From Actinokineospora alba (GTDB lineage Bacteria; Actinomycetota; Actinomycetes; Mycobacteriales; Pseudonocardiaceae): a stretch of DNA of 64,000 bases. The position numbers and the translations under genes were made by a program. The stretch is from the NCBI RefSeq assembly GCF_004362515.1, contig NZ_SNXU01000001.1, positions 1,860,001 to 1,924,000 of the forward strand, read 5' to 3'. Shown here in pieces: positions 31,287 to 39,021 of this stretch; the stretch's first letter is position 1; every line of letters starts with the position of its first letter. Under the pieces are notes generated by a model. That model was not told the origin of the DNA, made no database searches, and saw only the letters and a list, made by a program, of their open reading frames with translations.

Positions 31287-31449
31287 TAGCGCCCTGGTGA
31301 TGGGCCTAGAACCTGGGGTTAGCGGTGTTTTGGGTGCTCTGACCTGGGGTTCTGCTAGTTGATAGCGCCCTGGTCAGGTTGGGTGTGGGGTGCTAGCGGG
31401 GGGTGCTAGGTCTAGCGGTTGCCGAGTGCTAGCACCCCCGTTCTGCTAG
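31287..31449. repeat. Repeat-rich gap behind traB, candidate clt transfer locus
   Basis: TGCTAG occurs five times (31353, 31391, 31404, 31427, 31444), the last overlapping the traB stop codon. AGCGCCCTGGT occurs at 31288-31298 and 31364-31374, ACCTGGGGTT at 31311-31320 and 31342-31351, and GTTCTGCTAG twice. In Streptomyces plasmids the clt locus, bound by TraB through short repeats, lies at the 3' end of traB, as here. Confidence 0.55.
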
Positions 31450-33677
31450 CTCTCCGCGTGGTTACGCTCCGTAGAGGCTCGGCGCGTGGCGAGGATGGCG
31501 TCAGCGATGTCGTCGAGCCGGTAGCCGCGACGGTTGCGCTCCTCGCCGTTCTCGTCGCGCATCGGCACCTGCCGGGGCGTGATGCCGTAGGGCTTGAGCG
31601 CGGCGGCGATGCTGTTGGGCGTCGCGCCCTGGTAGGTGTCGGGGTACTGCTGGGCCAGGCGGGCGGCGACCACTTCGGACCACAGCCGGTCCTCACCTGC
31701 CGCGTAGATCCCGGCGATGTCGTCGAGGATGTTCGCCCGTGCGGTGTCCTCGGCGAGCGAGACGTCACCGATGGCATGTCCGGCAAGGGTTCCGGCCTGC
31801 TCACGCAGCGCGCGGGCACGCAGGACGATCTTCTCGGCGGTGGGGTTGTCGATGTAGGCGGAGCGGGCGATCTGCGGTTCGTCGGCCGCGCCGACCATGT
31901 AGCCGATGCCCTTGTCCTTCGGAGTGAACGTGGTCGCCCTGATGCCGTTCTGGTACATCGACGTGCCCAGGATCATGTCGTTTTCGAGCTGTCCCATGAC
32001 CCGCAGGCAGAACCGCACCCCGACGTTGGCGGACACGGCGGTGGGGAGGCTGGTCTTGTCCGGGCGCTGCGTGGCCAGCAGCAGGATCACCCCCAGGGCG
32101 CGACCGCGCTTGATGATCGCGGTGCACAGTTCCCCGGCTTCCTTGCCGAATTCGGGGTGGGAGAACAGTTCCTGGCACTCGTCGATGGCCACGACCAGCG
32201 GGAACAAGCCCAGCTTGCGGTTCGCGGCGAGTTCCTTGGTGACCTTGTTCTCCGGGCACTGCGCACGCGGCAACTTGCTGATGGTCTTCGCCCGGCGTTC
32301 GAGGTCCTTGTAGACCTCCCGCAGCGACACCACCGTCTGCTCGATGGTCTCGTCATCCGGGCCGGAGGCGTAGTGGTAGGCAACCGGCTCCAAAGTGGAC
32401 AGGTCACCGGAGCCCTTGAGCTCGAACAACCGCAGCTCTGCGGTGGGGTCGAGGGCGGCGGCGAGCAGCAGCACCCGCAGCGCGAACGTCTTGCCCGCAC
32501 CGGGCATCGCCCCGATGAGCATGTTCGAGTACATGAGATCCACGCCCACCGGGCGTCCACGCTGGTCGGTGCCGAACGGCACGGCCTTGAACAGGTCCGC
32601 CGCACCCGTGCGGGCCAGCGGCCACGGCTTCGGCTTGGCCTGCGACATGTCCACATCGGAGACGAACAGGACCATGCGCCCGGCGTGCTGGTCGTGGGCG
32701 GGCTCGGGCCACACACACCCCAGCGGGCGGCGCAGACCCGAGGCGAGCGCGGCACGGCGGGACAGGATGTCCGAGACGGTGACCCCGTAGGGCAGGTCGA
32801 CGTCCGCGCGCCATCCGTTGCCCTCACGGGAGATCGGCGCGGGGAAGGTGATCCCGCTACCGCCCTTGCCCACAGCCTTGTTGATCTCGGCCACACCGAG
32901 GGCGGCCAGGGCGCGCACCACGATGTCGCTGGTGAGTTTCTGGGCCTTGGTGGTCACCACGGCCCGACCACCCACGACGGGCCGGTCGGGGTTGCCGCCG
33001 AGCCACCCGAGCAGCCCGACGATGGTGCCGAACCCGAGCCACTGTGCCCACCAGGGCGCGTACCCGAGCAGCACCAACACACCTGCGGTCAACGCCACCG
33101 AGGCGGCGGCCACCGCGAGCAGGCGACCGGTGGGCTTGTCGTGCTTGATCCTCAGGTACAGCTCGGGGTTGCCGCGAATGACGGCCTCGGTGGCCGCGCG
33201 CTCTCGCAGCGCCTTGTTCTCGGTGTCGCGTACCCACTGGGTCGTGGCCACGGTCAGCCGCCACGCACCACGCGGGGAACGCGACGCCACCTTCGCCGCG
33301 TACACCGGGCACCGCACCGCGTGGAACGCCGTGGTGTGCGCGGCGTTGCGAGCGGCCCACTTCGCGGTCGCGGCGAACTGATCGCGGCTACGTAGCCACG
33401 GCGCGATGATCGGCCGCTGCCCCCCGGCTACAGCGCCCTGAATCCGGGCGGTCAGCGAACGGTCCTCGGCAACGGCGGGCGGGTCGACGGACACGCCGTG
33501 GTCGGTGACCTCTTCGCCCTCCACAATCGTGGGCGGAATGTACGGGTCACCGGTGGCCGGGGTGTTCGCGGGAACCGCGTCCGGTGTGGTCGCGGGCCGG
33601 ATGGGCACCACGTTCGATCCGTTCACGTCCTGCTCCTCGGGGTCCGGTGTGCCAAGCGCGGTGGTGGTCGTGGACAT
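31446..33677 (-). CDS. traB: TraB-type FtsK/SpoIIIE DNA translocase
   Basis: 743-aa motor that moves double-stranded element DNA between mycelial cells. N-terminal Pro/Thr-rich region (1-75), two transmembrane helices about 187-226, Walker A GAMPGAGKT at 389-397, Walker B LVVAIDE ending near 500, and ATQRPDKTSLPT as the sensor region. The C-terminal 100 residues include a winged-helix-like part (YQGATPNSIAAALKPYGITPRQV) that probably binds clt repeats. ATG 33677 shares one base with the spdB stop. Followed by the repeat-rich gap. Confidence 0.93.
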   Translation of the reverse strand: MSTTTTALGTPDPEEQDVNGSNVVPIRPATTPDAVPANTPATGDPYIPPTIVEGEEVTDHGVSVDPPAVAEDRSLTARIQGAVAGGQRPIIAPWLRSRDQFAATAKWAARNAAHTTAFHAVRCPVYAAKVASRSPRGAWRLTVATTQWVRDTENKALRERAATEAVIRGNPELYLRIKHDKPTGRLLAVAAASVALTAGVLVLLGYAPWWAQWLGFGTIVGLLGWLGGNPDRPVVGGRAVVTTKAQKLTSDIVVRALAALGVAEINKAVGKGGSGITFPAPISREGNGWRADVDLPYGVTVSDILSRRAALASGLRRPLGCVWPEPAHDQHAGRMVLFVSDVDMSQAKPKPWPLARTGAADLFKAVPFGTDQRGRPVGVDLMYSNMLIGAMPGAGKTFALRVLLLAAALDPTAELRLFELKGSGDLSTLEPVAYHYASGPDDETIEQTVVSLREVYKDLERRAKTISKLPRAQCPENKVTKELAANRKLGLFPLVVAIDECQELFSHPEFGKEAGELCTAIIKRGRALGVILLLATQRPDKTSLPTAVSANVGVRFCLRVMGQLENDMILGTSMYQNGIRATTFTPKDKGIGYMVGAADEPQIARSAYIDNPTAEKIVLRARALREQAGTLAGHAIGDVSLAEDTARANILDDIAGIYAAGEDRLWSEVVAARLAQQYPDTYQGATPNSIAAALKPYGITPRQVPMRDENGEERNRRGYRLDDIADAILATRRASTERNHAES

Positions 33678-34600
33678 CAGGCGGCCTCGCTCTCAGCGGC
33701 GGCGGGAACGGTCGGGTTGTGTGCGGCCAAGGCGGCGGTGGTGGTGTTCTCGACCGTCTCGGTGTTGAGCGTGTCGGCGACGTTCTTGGACGTCGCGCGC
33801 CCGATTCCGGGGATGTGTTCGCGAACCCAGGCCGGGGTCACCAGGTGCCCGGGGGTGTGGTGTTCGCGGGCCATCGCCACGTAGTCGGCCAGGAACAACC
33901 GACCGGTCTTCTTCTTCGCGGGCTTGCGGGAAGTCGAGCGGGTAGCCGTCCGGCGCGGACGTGCCGGTTCCTGGTTGACCTGCGGCGATGACGGAAGCAC
34001 CGCGGCCTCCTGCCCTTCGGTGACGGAAGCCACCAGGGCGCCCGCGTCCCCGTCGCCACGGGCGGACGCGGCGGCCATGAGCACGGCCTCGGTGATGCGT
34101 TCCCGCACGTGCGGGGCGGCCTCAGCGATGAGCAGCACGATCACCGGGGGCACCGAGTGCAGCACGATCCCAGCGGGGTCGAGATGCGACCACGGTTGCC
34201 AGGTGTTCATCACGTAGGTGGCGGCGAACGCGAACACTTTGGTTCGCCGCACCCACGGCCCGGTCTTCACCTGCCATCGGGCGGTGACCTGTTCGGCCAG
34301 GAGCACGGCGATCAGGACCAGGGACACCATGGGGTCGAGCAGCCATGCCGAGATCCACGGCAGCGACCCGGGGGCGGCGTCCTCTGCGGCGAACTGCTGA
34401 ACGTTGACCATGGTGAACGCCAACGCGAGCACCATCGCCACCCAGAACAGGGTGTCCACGGCCGTGCGGGTGCGTTCGGCCCGCAGCGCCACCACATCCG
34501 GGTGTGTGGTCAACGCCCGCACCTGCGCCGCGTTCGCCGCAGCCGCCCGCAGCTTGCCCACACTCGACGTGTCGGCGGTCTTCGTCGTCTGCGTGTTCAC
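33677..34600 (-). CDS. SpdB-like DUF2637 membrane protein
   Basis: 307-aa protein with about four transmembrane helices in residues 50-165 (FWVAMVLALAFTMVNV, MVSLVLIAVLLAEQ, VFAFAATYVMNTW, SVPPVIVLLIAEAA), the DUF2637 pattern of plasmid spread proteins. The cytoplasmic tail is Arg/Thr-rich (RPRRTATRSTSRKPAKKK) and ends in a small helical domain VTPAWVREHIPGIGRAT that may bind DNA or partners. GTG 34600 overlaps the upstream stop (GTGA). Expected to help spread of the element along the mycelium with TraB. Confidence 0.85.
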   Translation of the reverse strand: MNTQTTKTADTSSVGKLRAAAANAAQVRALTTHPDVVALRAERTRTAVDTLFWVAMVLALAFTMVNVQQFAAEDAAPGSLPWISAWLLDPMVSLVLIAVLLAEQVTARWQVKTGPWVRRTKVFAFAATYVMNTWQPWSHLDPAGIVLHSVPPVIVLLIAEAAPHVRERITEAVLMAAASARGDGDAGALVASVTEGQEAAVLPSSPQVNQEPARPRRTATRSTSRKPAKKKTGRLFLADYVAMAREHHTPGHLVTPAWVREHIPGIGRATSKNVADTLNTETVENTTTAALAAHNPTVPAAAESEAA

Positions 34601-34758
34601 AGCTTCGCCCCCCGCTTCTTCGCCGCCGCGCAGGCCGGGCAGCGACCCCAGAAGACCGACACGGCGGTGCTCTTGCCCTTGGGGAACGTCAGCCCGCACA
34701 ACGTGGTCATCTCCCCCGACCACCACGCCCTCTTGCCGATGTGCACGTGATTGGCCAT
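34597..34758 (-). CDS. Tiny zinc-finger-like protein A, 53 aa
   Basis: Contains TTLCGLTFPKGKS and GRCPACAAAKKRGAKL, giving three Cys suited to zinc binding. It is a paralogue of the next gene upstream: both have TTLCGLTF and end in an AAKKRG motif. ATG 34758 shares one base with the preceding stop. Function unknown; small AICE proteins of this kind are common but uncharacterised. Confidence 0.7.
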   Translation of the reverse strand: MANHVHIGKRAWWSGEMTTLCGLTFPKGKSTAVSVFWGRCPACAAAKKRGAKL

Positions 34759-34931
34759 CAGTGGTTCCCCCGCTTCTTCGCGGCCTTCAAGGCTTTGCAG
34801 GTGGCGCAGTCGATGCGGCCACCCCGGGTCGCTTTCTCGACCTTGAAAGTCAGGCCGCACAACGTGGTCGAGGTGCCGAACACGAACGAGCGGGACGCTT
34901 CGACGTGCATGACGAAGTCGCGCTTACCCAT
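34758..34931 (-). CDS. Tiny zinc-finger-like protein B, 57 aa
   Basis: Paralogue of the downstream gene, with TTLCGLTFKVEKATRGG and IDCATCKALKAAKKRG. Cys spacing suggests a single zinc knuckle. ATG 34931 overlaps the stop of the coiled-coil gene by one base. The pair probably arose by tandem duplication. Role unknown. Confidence 0.7.
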   Translation of the reverse strand: MGKRDFVMHVEASRSFVFGTSTTLCGLTFKVEKATRGGRIDCATCKALKAAKKRGNH

Positions 34932-35338
34932 CAGTGGTTCCTCTCGTCGATCTCGTGGCGCAGCTCGGCAATGGCGTCTTCCTGGGTGGCGCACTCGGTG
35001 GCGAGTTCGTCGATCTCGGTGCGCAGGGCGCGGACGGTGCGGGTCTGCTCGCACAGCAGCGCCCACAGGGCGGCCCGCTGACGACGGACGCGGTTCAGCT
35101 CGAACCGCAGGTGGGAGTTGTCGAGGGACACGTCAGCGGCCCAGTTCACGGTGGTGCGGTGCGCGTCGCGCTCCGACTCGTACATCGCCGCCCACAGGTC
35201 GGCGGTCATCGTGGCGGCTAGCATCGGGGTCTCCTTGGCTGCCTGCTGGTGGTTGGGAGCCCCGGACTGGCGGGCGTTCTTGGCGGAGTGACCGCCGGTC
35301 CGGGTGTTGCTCATCTGCGTGATGTGCTTGGTGCTCAT
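34931..35338 (-). CDS. Coiled-coil hypothetical protein of the AICE, 135 aa
   Basis: Residues about 55-135 form a heptad-rich coiled coil (LRFELNRVRRQRAALWALLCEQ, then LRTEIDELATECATQED). The first 50 residues are polar. ATG 35338 has a very strong Shine-Dalgarno sequence, AGGAGGTG, which decides the start. No known domain. Lies between the tiny Cys-rich genes in the operon. Confidence 0.75.
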   Translation of the reverse strand: MSTKHITQMSNTRTGGHSAKNARQSGAPNHQQAAKETPMLAATMTADLWAAMYESERDAHRTTVNWAADVSLDNSHLRFELNRVRRQRAALWALLCEQTRTVRALRTEIDELATECATQEDAIAELRHEIDERNH

Positions 35339-35361
35339 GGGTTTCACCTCCTGGGCGGTTC

Positions 35362-35520
35362 TCAGTCGTAGTAGCAATCGCAGTTGTCGTTGCAGTCGCC
35401 GTCTTCGTAGTGGCCACAAGGCAAGCGGTCCGACGCGCGCCTATTCGGCGGTGCGTAGCCGAACTCGTACTCGCAGTTCTGGCAGTCGCTTCCGGGTGTC
35501 TGGTCGTGGTCGTGGTTCAT
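35362..35520 (-). CDS. Small Cys/Asp/His-rich protein, 52 aa
   Basis: Six Cys within 52 residues (SDCQNCEYEFG, LPCGHYEDGDCNDNCDC), so metal binding is likely. ATG 35520 overlaps the previous stop (ATGA), which fixes the start. No homologue is recognised. Encoded in the element operon. Confidence 0.65.
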   Translation of the reverse strand: MNHDHDQTPGSDCQNCEYEFGYAPPNRRASDRLPCGHYEDGDCNDNCDCYYD

Positions 35521-35960
35521 GCCGCGTCCGCCCATTCGGTCGTGGTGGTGGTGCCGTACTCGGCTGCTTCCCAGCAGGGGTGGCACTTGCCGTGCTCACG
35601 CGGCACGACGTAACCGGCGTCGCGCCCGCACTGCCCGCAGATACGGCGAGCGAGATTGGCCTTGGCGATGGCGGTGTGCTGTGCCGGGGTGGCGGTGCGC
35701 TTCGGCGCCGCTGCAGAGATGAGGAACAGTTCGGCGAACACCTGCTTGCAGGCCCGGCGGCACCGGAAGTACATGTACGCCACCGGTTCCTGGCCGCCCG
35801 GTCGCAGGCCCATCGCCGTCAACTGGCGGCGCGTGGCCAACAGGTGCCGGGGCGCAGTCCCCCAGGACAGCAGCGGCAGGCCCAAGTGCTTGCCACGGGT
35901 GAACTCCTGAACCGGGGACCAGGCGACGTCGGTGAGCACCCACGGGAACTGGCGGGCCAT
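35517..35960 (-). CDS. AICE protein with RRQ..MGLRPGG motif and zinc ribbon
   Basis: 147-aa protein. The segment RRQLTAMGLRPGGQEPVA is a motif often seen in small AICE mobile-element transfer proteins. The C-terminal half holds a zinc ribbon: RICGQCGRDAGYV with GKCHPCWEAAEYG. A second Cys pair lies in FRCRRACKQ. ATG 35960 (preceded by in-frame GTG) overlaps the upstream stop. Probably acts in transfer or its control; not characterised. Confidence 0.7.
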   Translation of the reverse strand: MARQFPWVLTDVAWSPVQEFTRGKHLGLPLLSWGTAPRHLLATRRQLTAMGLRPGGQEPVAYMYFRCRRACKQVFAELFLISAAAPKRTATPAQHTAIAKANLARRICGQCGRDAGYVVPREHGKCHPCWEAAEYGTTTTTEWADAA

Positions 35961-36490
35961 CACTTGCCCCCGTTCGGGCTGCCGTGTCCTTTTGGTCGTG
36001 CGTAGATGACGTGGCGAGACAACAGTCGGTCCGCCATAGCGCGTGCTTTCCGCTGCCGCTCCTGCCGCTCGAAGCGCCCTCGGAGCATCGGGTGCGGCTC
36101 CTTCTGCTTTGTGAACGCGCCCCTGTCGATGGCTTTGGCGAGTTCGTCACGGGTCAGGGGCTCGCCGACGCCGACCTCCGGGCGGTGGTGGCGCGGGGGA
36201 AGGTGCTCATCGGCACCGTCCCAGTCGACGGCAATCCGGTTGACGGCGTCCGGCCCGGTCAGCCCCAGTTCGGAGGCCCACGACACGATCACCGGCCACA
36301 ACCGGTCCCCCGGCTCTACACCCTGGGCGACAACCTCGGCCAGGGTCACGGCCGTGATGGCTTGGTCGCGGGTCACTTGCAGGTGCGGCAGCCAGGACAC
36401 CACCCACAGCCCGTACGGGTCACCAGCGAGAACGGTGCGGGCGTGGTGGCGGGTGTGATCGCTGCTCATCCGGTTGGTGGTGATCCTCAT
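35960..36490 (-). CDS. Hypothetical AICE protein, 176 aa
   Basis: Not recognised. A helical N-terminal half (VTRDQAITAVTLAEVVAQGV, LWPVIVSWASELGLTG) is followed by an Arg/Lys-rich C-terminal half (RFERQERQRKARAMADRLLSRH). ATG 36490 overlaps the HNH gene stop (ATGA); the long in-frame extension upstream is a shadow. The basic tail could bind nucleic acid. Confidence 0.65.
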   Translation of the reverse strand: MRITTNRMSSDHTRHHARTVLAGDPYGLWVVSWLPHLQVTRDQAITAVTLAEVVAQGVEPGDRLWPVIVSWASELGLTGPDAVNRIAVDWDGADEHLPPRHHRPEVGVGEPLTRDELAKAIDRGAFTKQKEPHPMLRGRFERQERQRKARAMADRLLSRHVIYARPKGHGSPNGGK

Positions 36491-37149
36491 CGGACACCAC
36501 CGGTCGGGCAGGTGTTCAGCATGGCGACCAAACCGGCGCGTTCCGCCTGGTCGACGTGCAGCGCGTACTTGGTCTTCACCTGGGCGTAGGCGGTGGCGTA
36601 GGCGCACCACGACGTGCGGTCGGCGGGCTTCCACTTCCCGGGGTCCCGGTCGGACTTGGACCCGTTGGACTTGCCCGTGACCGCCCACAGATTCGTGCGG
36701 TCGTTGTAGAACTCGGTGCGCCTCGCAGCCGACCATCCACGGGCGCCGGAGCGGTTGGCTTCCTTCACGGGGACGATGTGGTCGACCTGCAAGTCGTTCG
36801 GGTCCACAACGGACACCCCGTCATAGAGAGACACCCAGCACGGCACCGGGGCGGAACCTGCCGGAACCGGGCACAGCGGAGTGCACCCCTTGCCGCGCTT
36901 GAACGTGCTGCCCGCCACGGCCTGCTCCGCGAGCACCGCTTCACGGGTGTTGCAGCCCCCACCATGGGAAGCCCAACCGCCCCAAGCGTCACGGTCGTAG
37001 TGCGCGCCGGTGTCCTCGGTGCGCGGCTCACCCAACGCCGCCAGCAGACCGGCCGCATCCGGTGAAGCCTTCTGTGAACCCGCAGCAGGCACACACGCCG
37101 ACACCGACACCAACGCCACACACAGCAGCGCGACACGACCCCGCGACAT
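36487..37149 (-). CDS. Secreted HNH nuclease (GmrSD C-terminal/DUF1524-like) lipoprotein
   Basis: 220-aa exported protein. The signal sequence RVALLCVALVSVSAC ends in a lipobox-like VSAC, so it may be a lipoprotein. The nuclease domain has LQVDHIVPVKEANRSG (HNH His), FYNDRTNLWAV and SNGSKSDRDPGKWKP, the layout of DUF1524-type HNH enzymes. Four further Cys probably form disulphides. Overlaps neighbours by one and four bases. Extracellular DNA degradation by a conjugative element is unexpected and could act in competition or entry control. Confidence 0.82.
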   Translation of the reverse strand: MSRGRVALLCVALVSVSACVPAAGSQKASPDAAGLLAALGEPRTEDTGAHYDRDAWGGWASHGGGCNTREAVLAEQAVAGSTFKRGKGCTPLCPVPAGSAPVPCWVSLYDGVSVVDPNDLQVDHIVPVKEANRSGARGWSAARRTEFYNDRTNLWAVTGKSNGSKSDRDPGKWKPADRTSWCAYATAYAQVKTKYALHVDQAERAGLVAMLNTCPTGGVR

Positions 37150-37400
37150 CACGCGGCCTCGCTGTCCGACACCAACACCGACCGGCGAACCGGCAGCGCA
37201 CGAACAACAGCGTTGAACGCCCGACGCGCCTCACGACGCTGCCGACGCTCCAACGCCGAACCATCCAGCAACGCGGATGTCGGCTCCACCGGAGCTGTGA
37301 CCCGCAGTTCGTCGTAAACCTCCCAAACCAGAGCGTTGATCACCGCGAGGCTCAGGCTGTCCGGGTGGTTCCCGGCGGCCTTCCTGTTGCGCTTCTTCAC
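37149..37400 (-). CDS. First gene of the element operon, hypothetical 83 aa
   Basis: Small, strongly basic protein: starts VKKRNRKAAGNHPDSL, followed by a helix LAVINALVWEVYDELR and an Arg-rich segment ERRQRREARRAFNAVVRALP. GTG 37400 has AAGGGG six bases upstream, which decides the start. No domain recognised. It begins the minus-strand operon that runs to the integrase, behind the palindromic control region. Confidence 0.65.
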   Translation of the reverse strand: MKKRNRKAAGNHPDSLSLAVINALVWEVYDELRVTAPVEPTSALLDGSALERRQRREARRAFNAVVRALPVRRSVLVSDSEAA

Positions 37401-37409
37401 GTCAAACCC

Positions 37410-37448
37410 CTTGTGTCCTGGGCCACTCGATGTGGCCGTGGACACAAG
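37410..37448. promoter_or_regulatory. Inverted repeat in the element control region (1)
   Basis: CTTGTGTCC (37410-37418) and GGACACAAG (37440-37448) are perfect inverted arms, and the inside is also partly paired (GGCCA/TGGCC). It lies just upstream of the operon start codon. Likely operator or leader hairpin. Confidence 0.6.
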
Positions 37449-37484
37449 CTAACAGTTGTTAGGAAACCAGGTCAACTGTTAGCT
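37447..37484. promoter_or_regulatory. Inverted repeat in the element control region (2), candidate GntR operator
   Basis: AGCTAACAGTTG (37447-37458) is repeated perfectly inverted at 37473-37484. AT-rich and central between the divergent operon and the GntR-kinase gene, it is the best candidate binding site for that repressor. Confidence 0.65.
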
Positions 37485-37596
37485 CAAACTTTCTCTAGAC
37501 AACGGCGCTCACCTGCGAAAACGCGGCAAGACGGCCTGTTATGCCTCTGATAGGCTTGGTCAGAAATGCGTGAGACGACACCAGGAGGAGCACGCC

Positions 37597-38451
37597 ATGG
37601 CGGACCCGCGAAGGTCTCGCGTACCTCGGTCAGAGTCGCTCCACCAGCAGGTTGCGCGGAACATCCGAAACGACATCGCTGCAGGTGTCCTCCGTGATCG
37701 TGAACCACTGCCATCCACCCGCGCGCTTGCCGAGCGTTGGGGCGTCAGCGTGTTCACGATCAACGAAGCTATGAAGATCCTCATTGATGAAGGGGTCGTG
37801 ATCAGCAAGCCGCGTGCCGGTCGAGTTGTTAACGCGCCTGACCAGGCGCAAGGCAATGAGCTTCGGACGTACAGGCCCAATGTGGTGATGATTGGCGGGT
37901 ACGCGGGAAGCGGAAAGACCGAACTGGGAAGAATCCTGGCCAGGGAAACTGGTTGGCCGATGTTGGACAAAGACACTCTGACTCGCCCGGTGGTCGAGGC
38001 GGCGCTTGAGATGATCGGATGCTCGCCGCATGATCGCGAGTCGGACGCCTATCTGTCCAAGATTCGACCTCGTGAATATGAAGCGCTAGCCTCTGCGATG
38101 ACTGAGAACGTTCAATGTGGCAGCAGTGCGCTGGTTACCGCACCATTCATTCGCGAGTTTCGAGACACCGCATGGCTGAGGCGGACGGAGGCTACTTGTG
38201 CCTCGATGAATGCGCGACTTCATGTCATTTGGGTCTATTGCGACGCCGAAACGATGCATACATACGTCCGGCACCGTGGCGCGGCTAGGGACAGCGTCAA
38301 ACTAGCCGATTGGTCTGCGTATATGGCGGGCGTCGACGTGGACTTTCGGCCGGAGATCCCGCACACCGTGATCGACAACCGTACTTCTGGCGAACCGTTG
38401 CAGGTTCAGGCTCGCAAGTTCTTGGCGGCGGTCTTGGAGAAGGATGGATAG
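37597..38451 (+). CDS. GntR-type repressor fused to a P-loop kinase domain
   Basis: 284-aa two-domain protein. Residues about 12-85 are a GntR winged helix (LHQQVARNIRNDIAAGVL, PSTRALAERWGVSVFTINEAMKIL). Residues about 95-280 are a P-loop kinase of the zeta-toxin/AAA_33 type with Walker A GGYAGSGKTELG and MLDKDTLTRP. GntR repressors of the KorSA type control AICE excision, but normally lack a kinase. ATG 37597 has AGGAGGAG upstream. GC is lower than in the tra genes. Overlaps the next kinase gene by eight bases. The kinase substrate is unknown. Confidence 0.85.
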   Translation: MADPRRSRVPRSESLHQQVARNIRNDIAAGVLRDREPLPSTRALAERWGVSVFTINEAMKILIDEGVVISKPRAGRVVNAPDQAQGNELRTYRPNVVMIGGYAGSGKTELGRILARETGWPMLDKDTLTRPVVEAALEMIGCSPHDRESDAYLSKIRPREYEALASAMTENVQCGSSALVTAPFIREFRDTAWLRRTEATCASMNARLHVIWVYCDAETMHTYVRHRGAARDSVKLADWSAYMAGVDVDFRPEIPHTVIDNRTSGEPLQVQARKFLAAVLEKDG

Positions 38452-38995
38452 CTCATACGGTTTGGTCCTATACGGTCCGCCAGCGGCGGGCAAAGACACG
38501 GTTTCGTCCTGCCTTGAAGCAATCGACTCGCGATATCGACTATTCGCTCGCCTCAAAGTGGGGGGCGGGCGGACGGCTGGTTATCGAATGGCGACTATGG
38601 TCGACGTGGAAAACGTTCGCCGTATGGGCGGCCTGATATGGGAGAACGTTCGATACGATGCGCTCTATGTGATAGACCGTGATGGTCTAAAATCGTCGCT
38701 CTTGACCTCTATCCCGATAGTTCATTTAGGACAATCCGAGGCTGTCCCGGCAGTGCTATCGGCAGTTCCGGGAACCAAATGGCTTGTCGTTTCCCTCTGG
38801 TGTTCGCGGGAAATCGCCCTGGAGCGTGTCATAGAACGGGGGACTGGTGACGTGGATGCGCGACTGGCGGCATGGGACACCACAGGACCGTTGCCCTGGT
38901 CTGACCTTGCAATCGATACCGGCGTGACTTCGGCCATGGATGCCGCCCGCGCGATCGATGACCTTATGCAGAAGATGACTGGCGAGTCGCGATAG
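38444..38995 (+). CDS. P-loop nucleotide/nucleoside kinase-like protein
   Basis: 183 aa. Walker A GPPAAGKDTV at residues 11-20, then a guanylate-kinase-like core (KVGGGRTAGYRMATMV, a lid region REIALERVIERGTGD). Resembles small-molecule kinases such as guanylate kinase but lacks a recognisable GMP-binding signature. Overlaps the GntR-kinase gene by eight bases, so the two are made together. GC is lower than in the rest of the element. It may signal nucleotide state to the repressor or act as a toxin-like kinase; this is inference. Confidence 0.75.
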   Translation: MDSSYGLVLYGPPAAGKDTVSSCLEAIDSRYRLFARLKVGGGRTAGYRMATMVDVENVRRMGGLIWENVRYDALYVIDRDGLKSSLLTSIPIVHLGQSEAVPAVLSAVPGTKWLVVSLWCSREIALERVIERGTGDVDARLAAWDTTGPLPWSDLAIDTGVTSAMDAARAIDDLMQKMTGESR

Positions 38996-39021
38996 TTGCT
39001 GTTCGTGATCTAGTTTGACTC

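Noticed and set aside
31419..33395. 658-aa plus-strand frame opposite traB
   Set aside because: Antisense shadow of the translocase gene.
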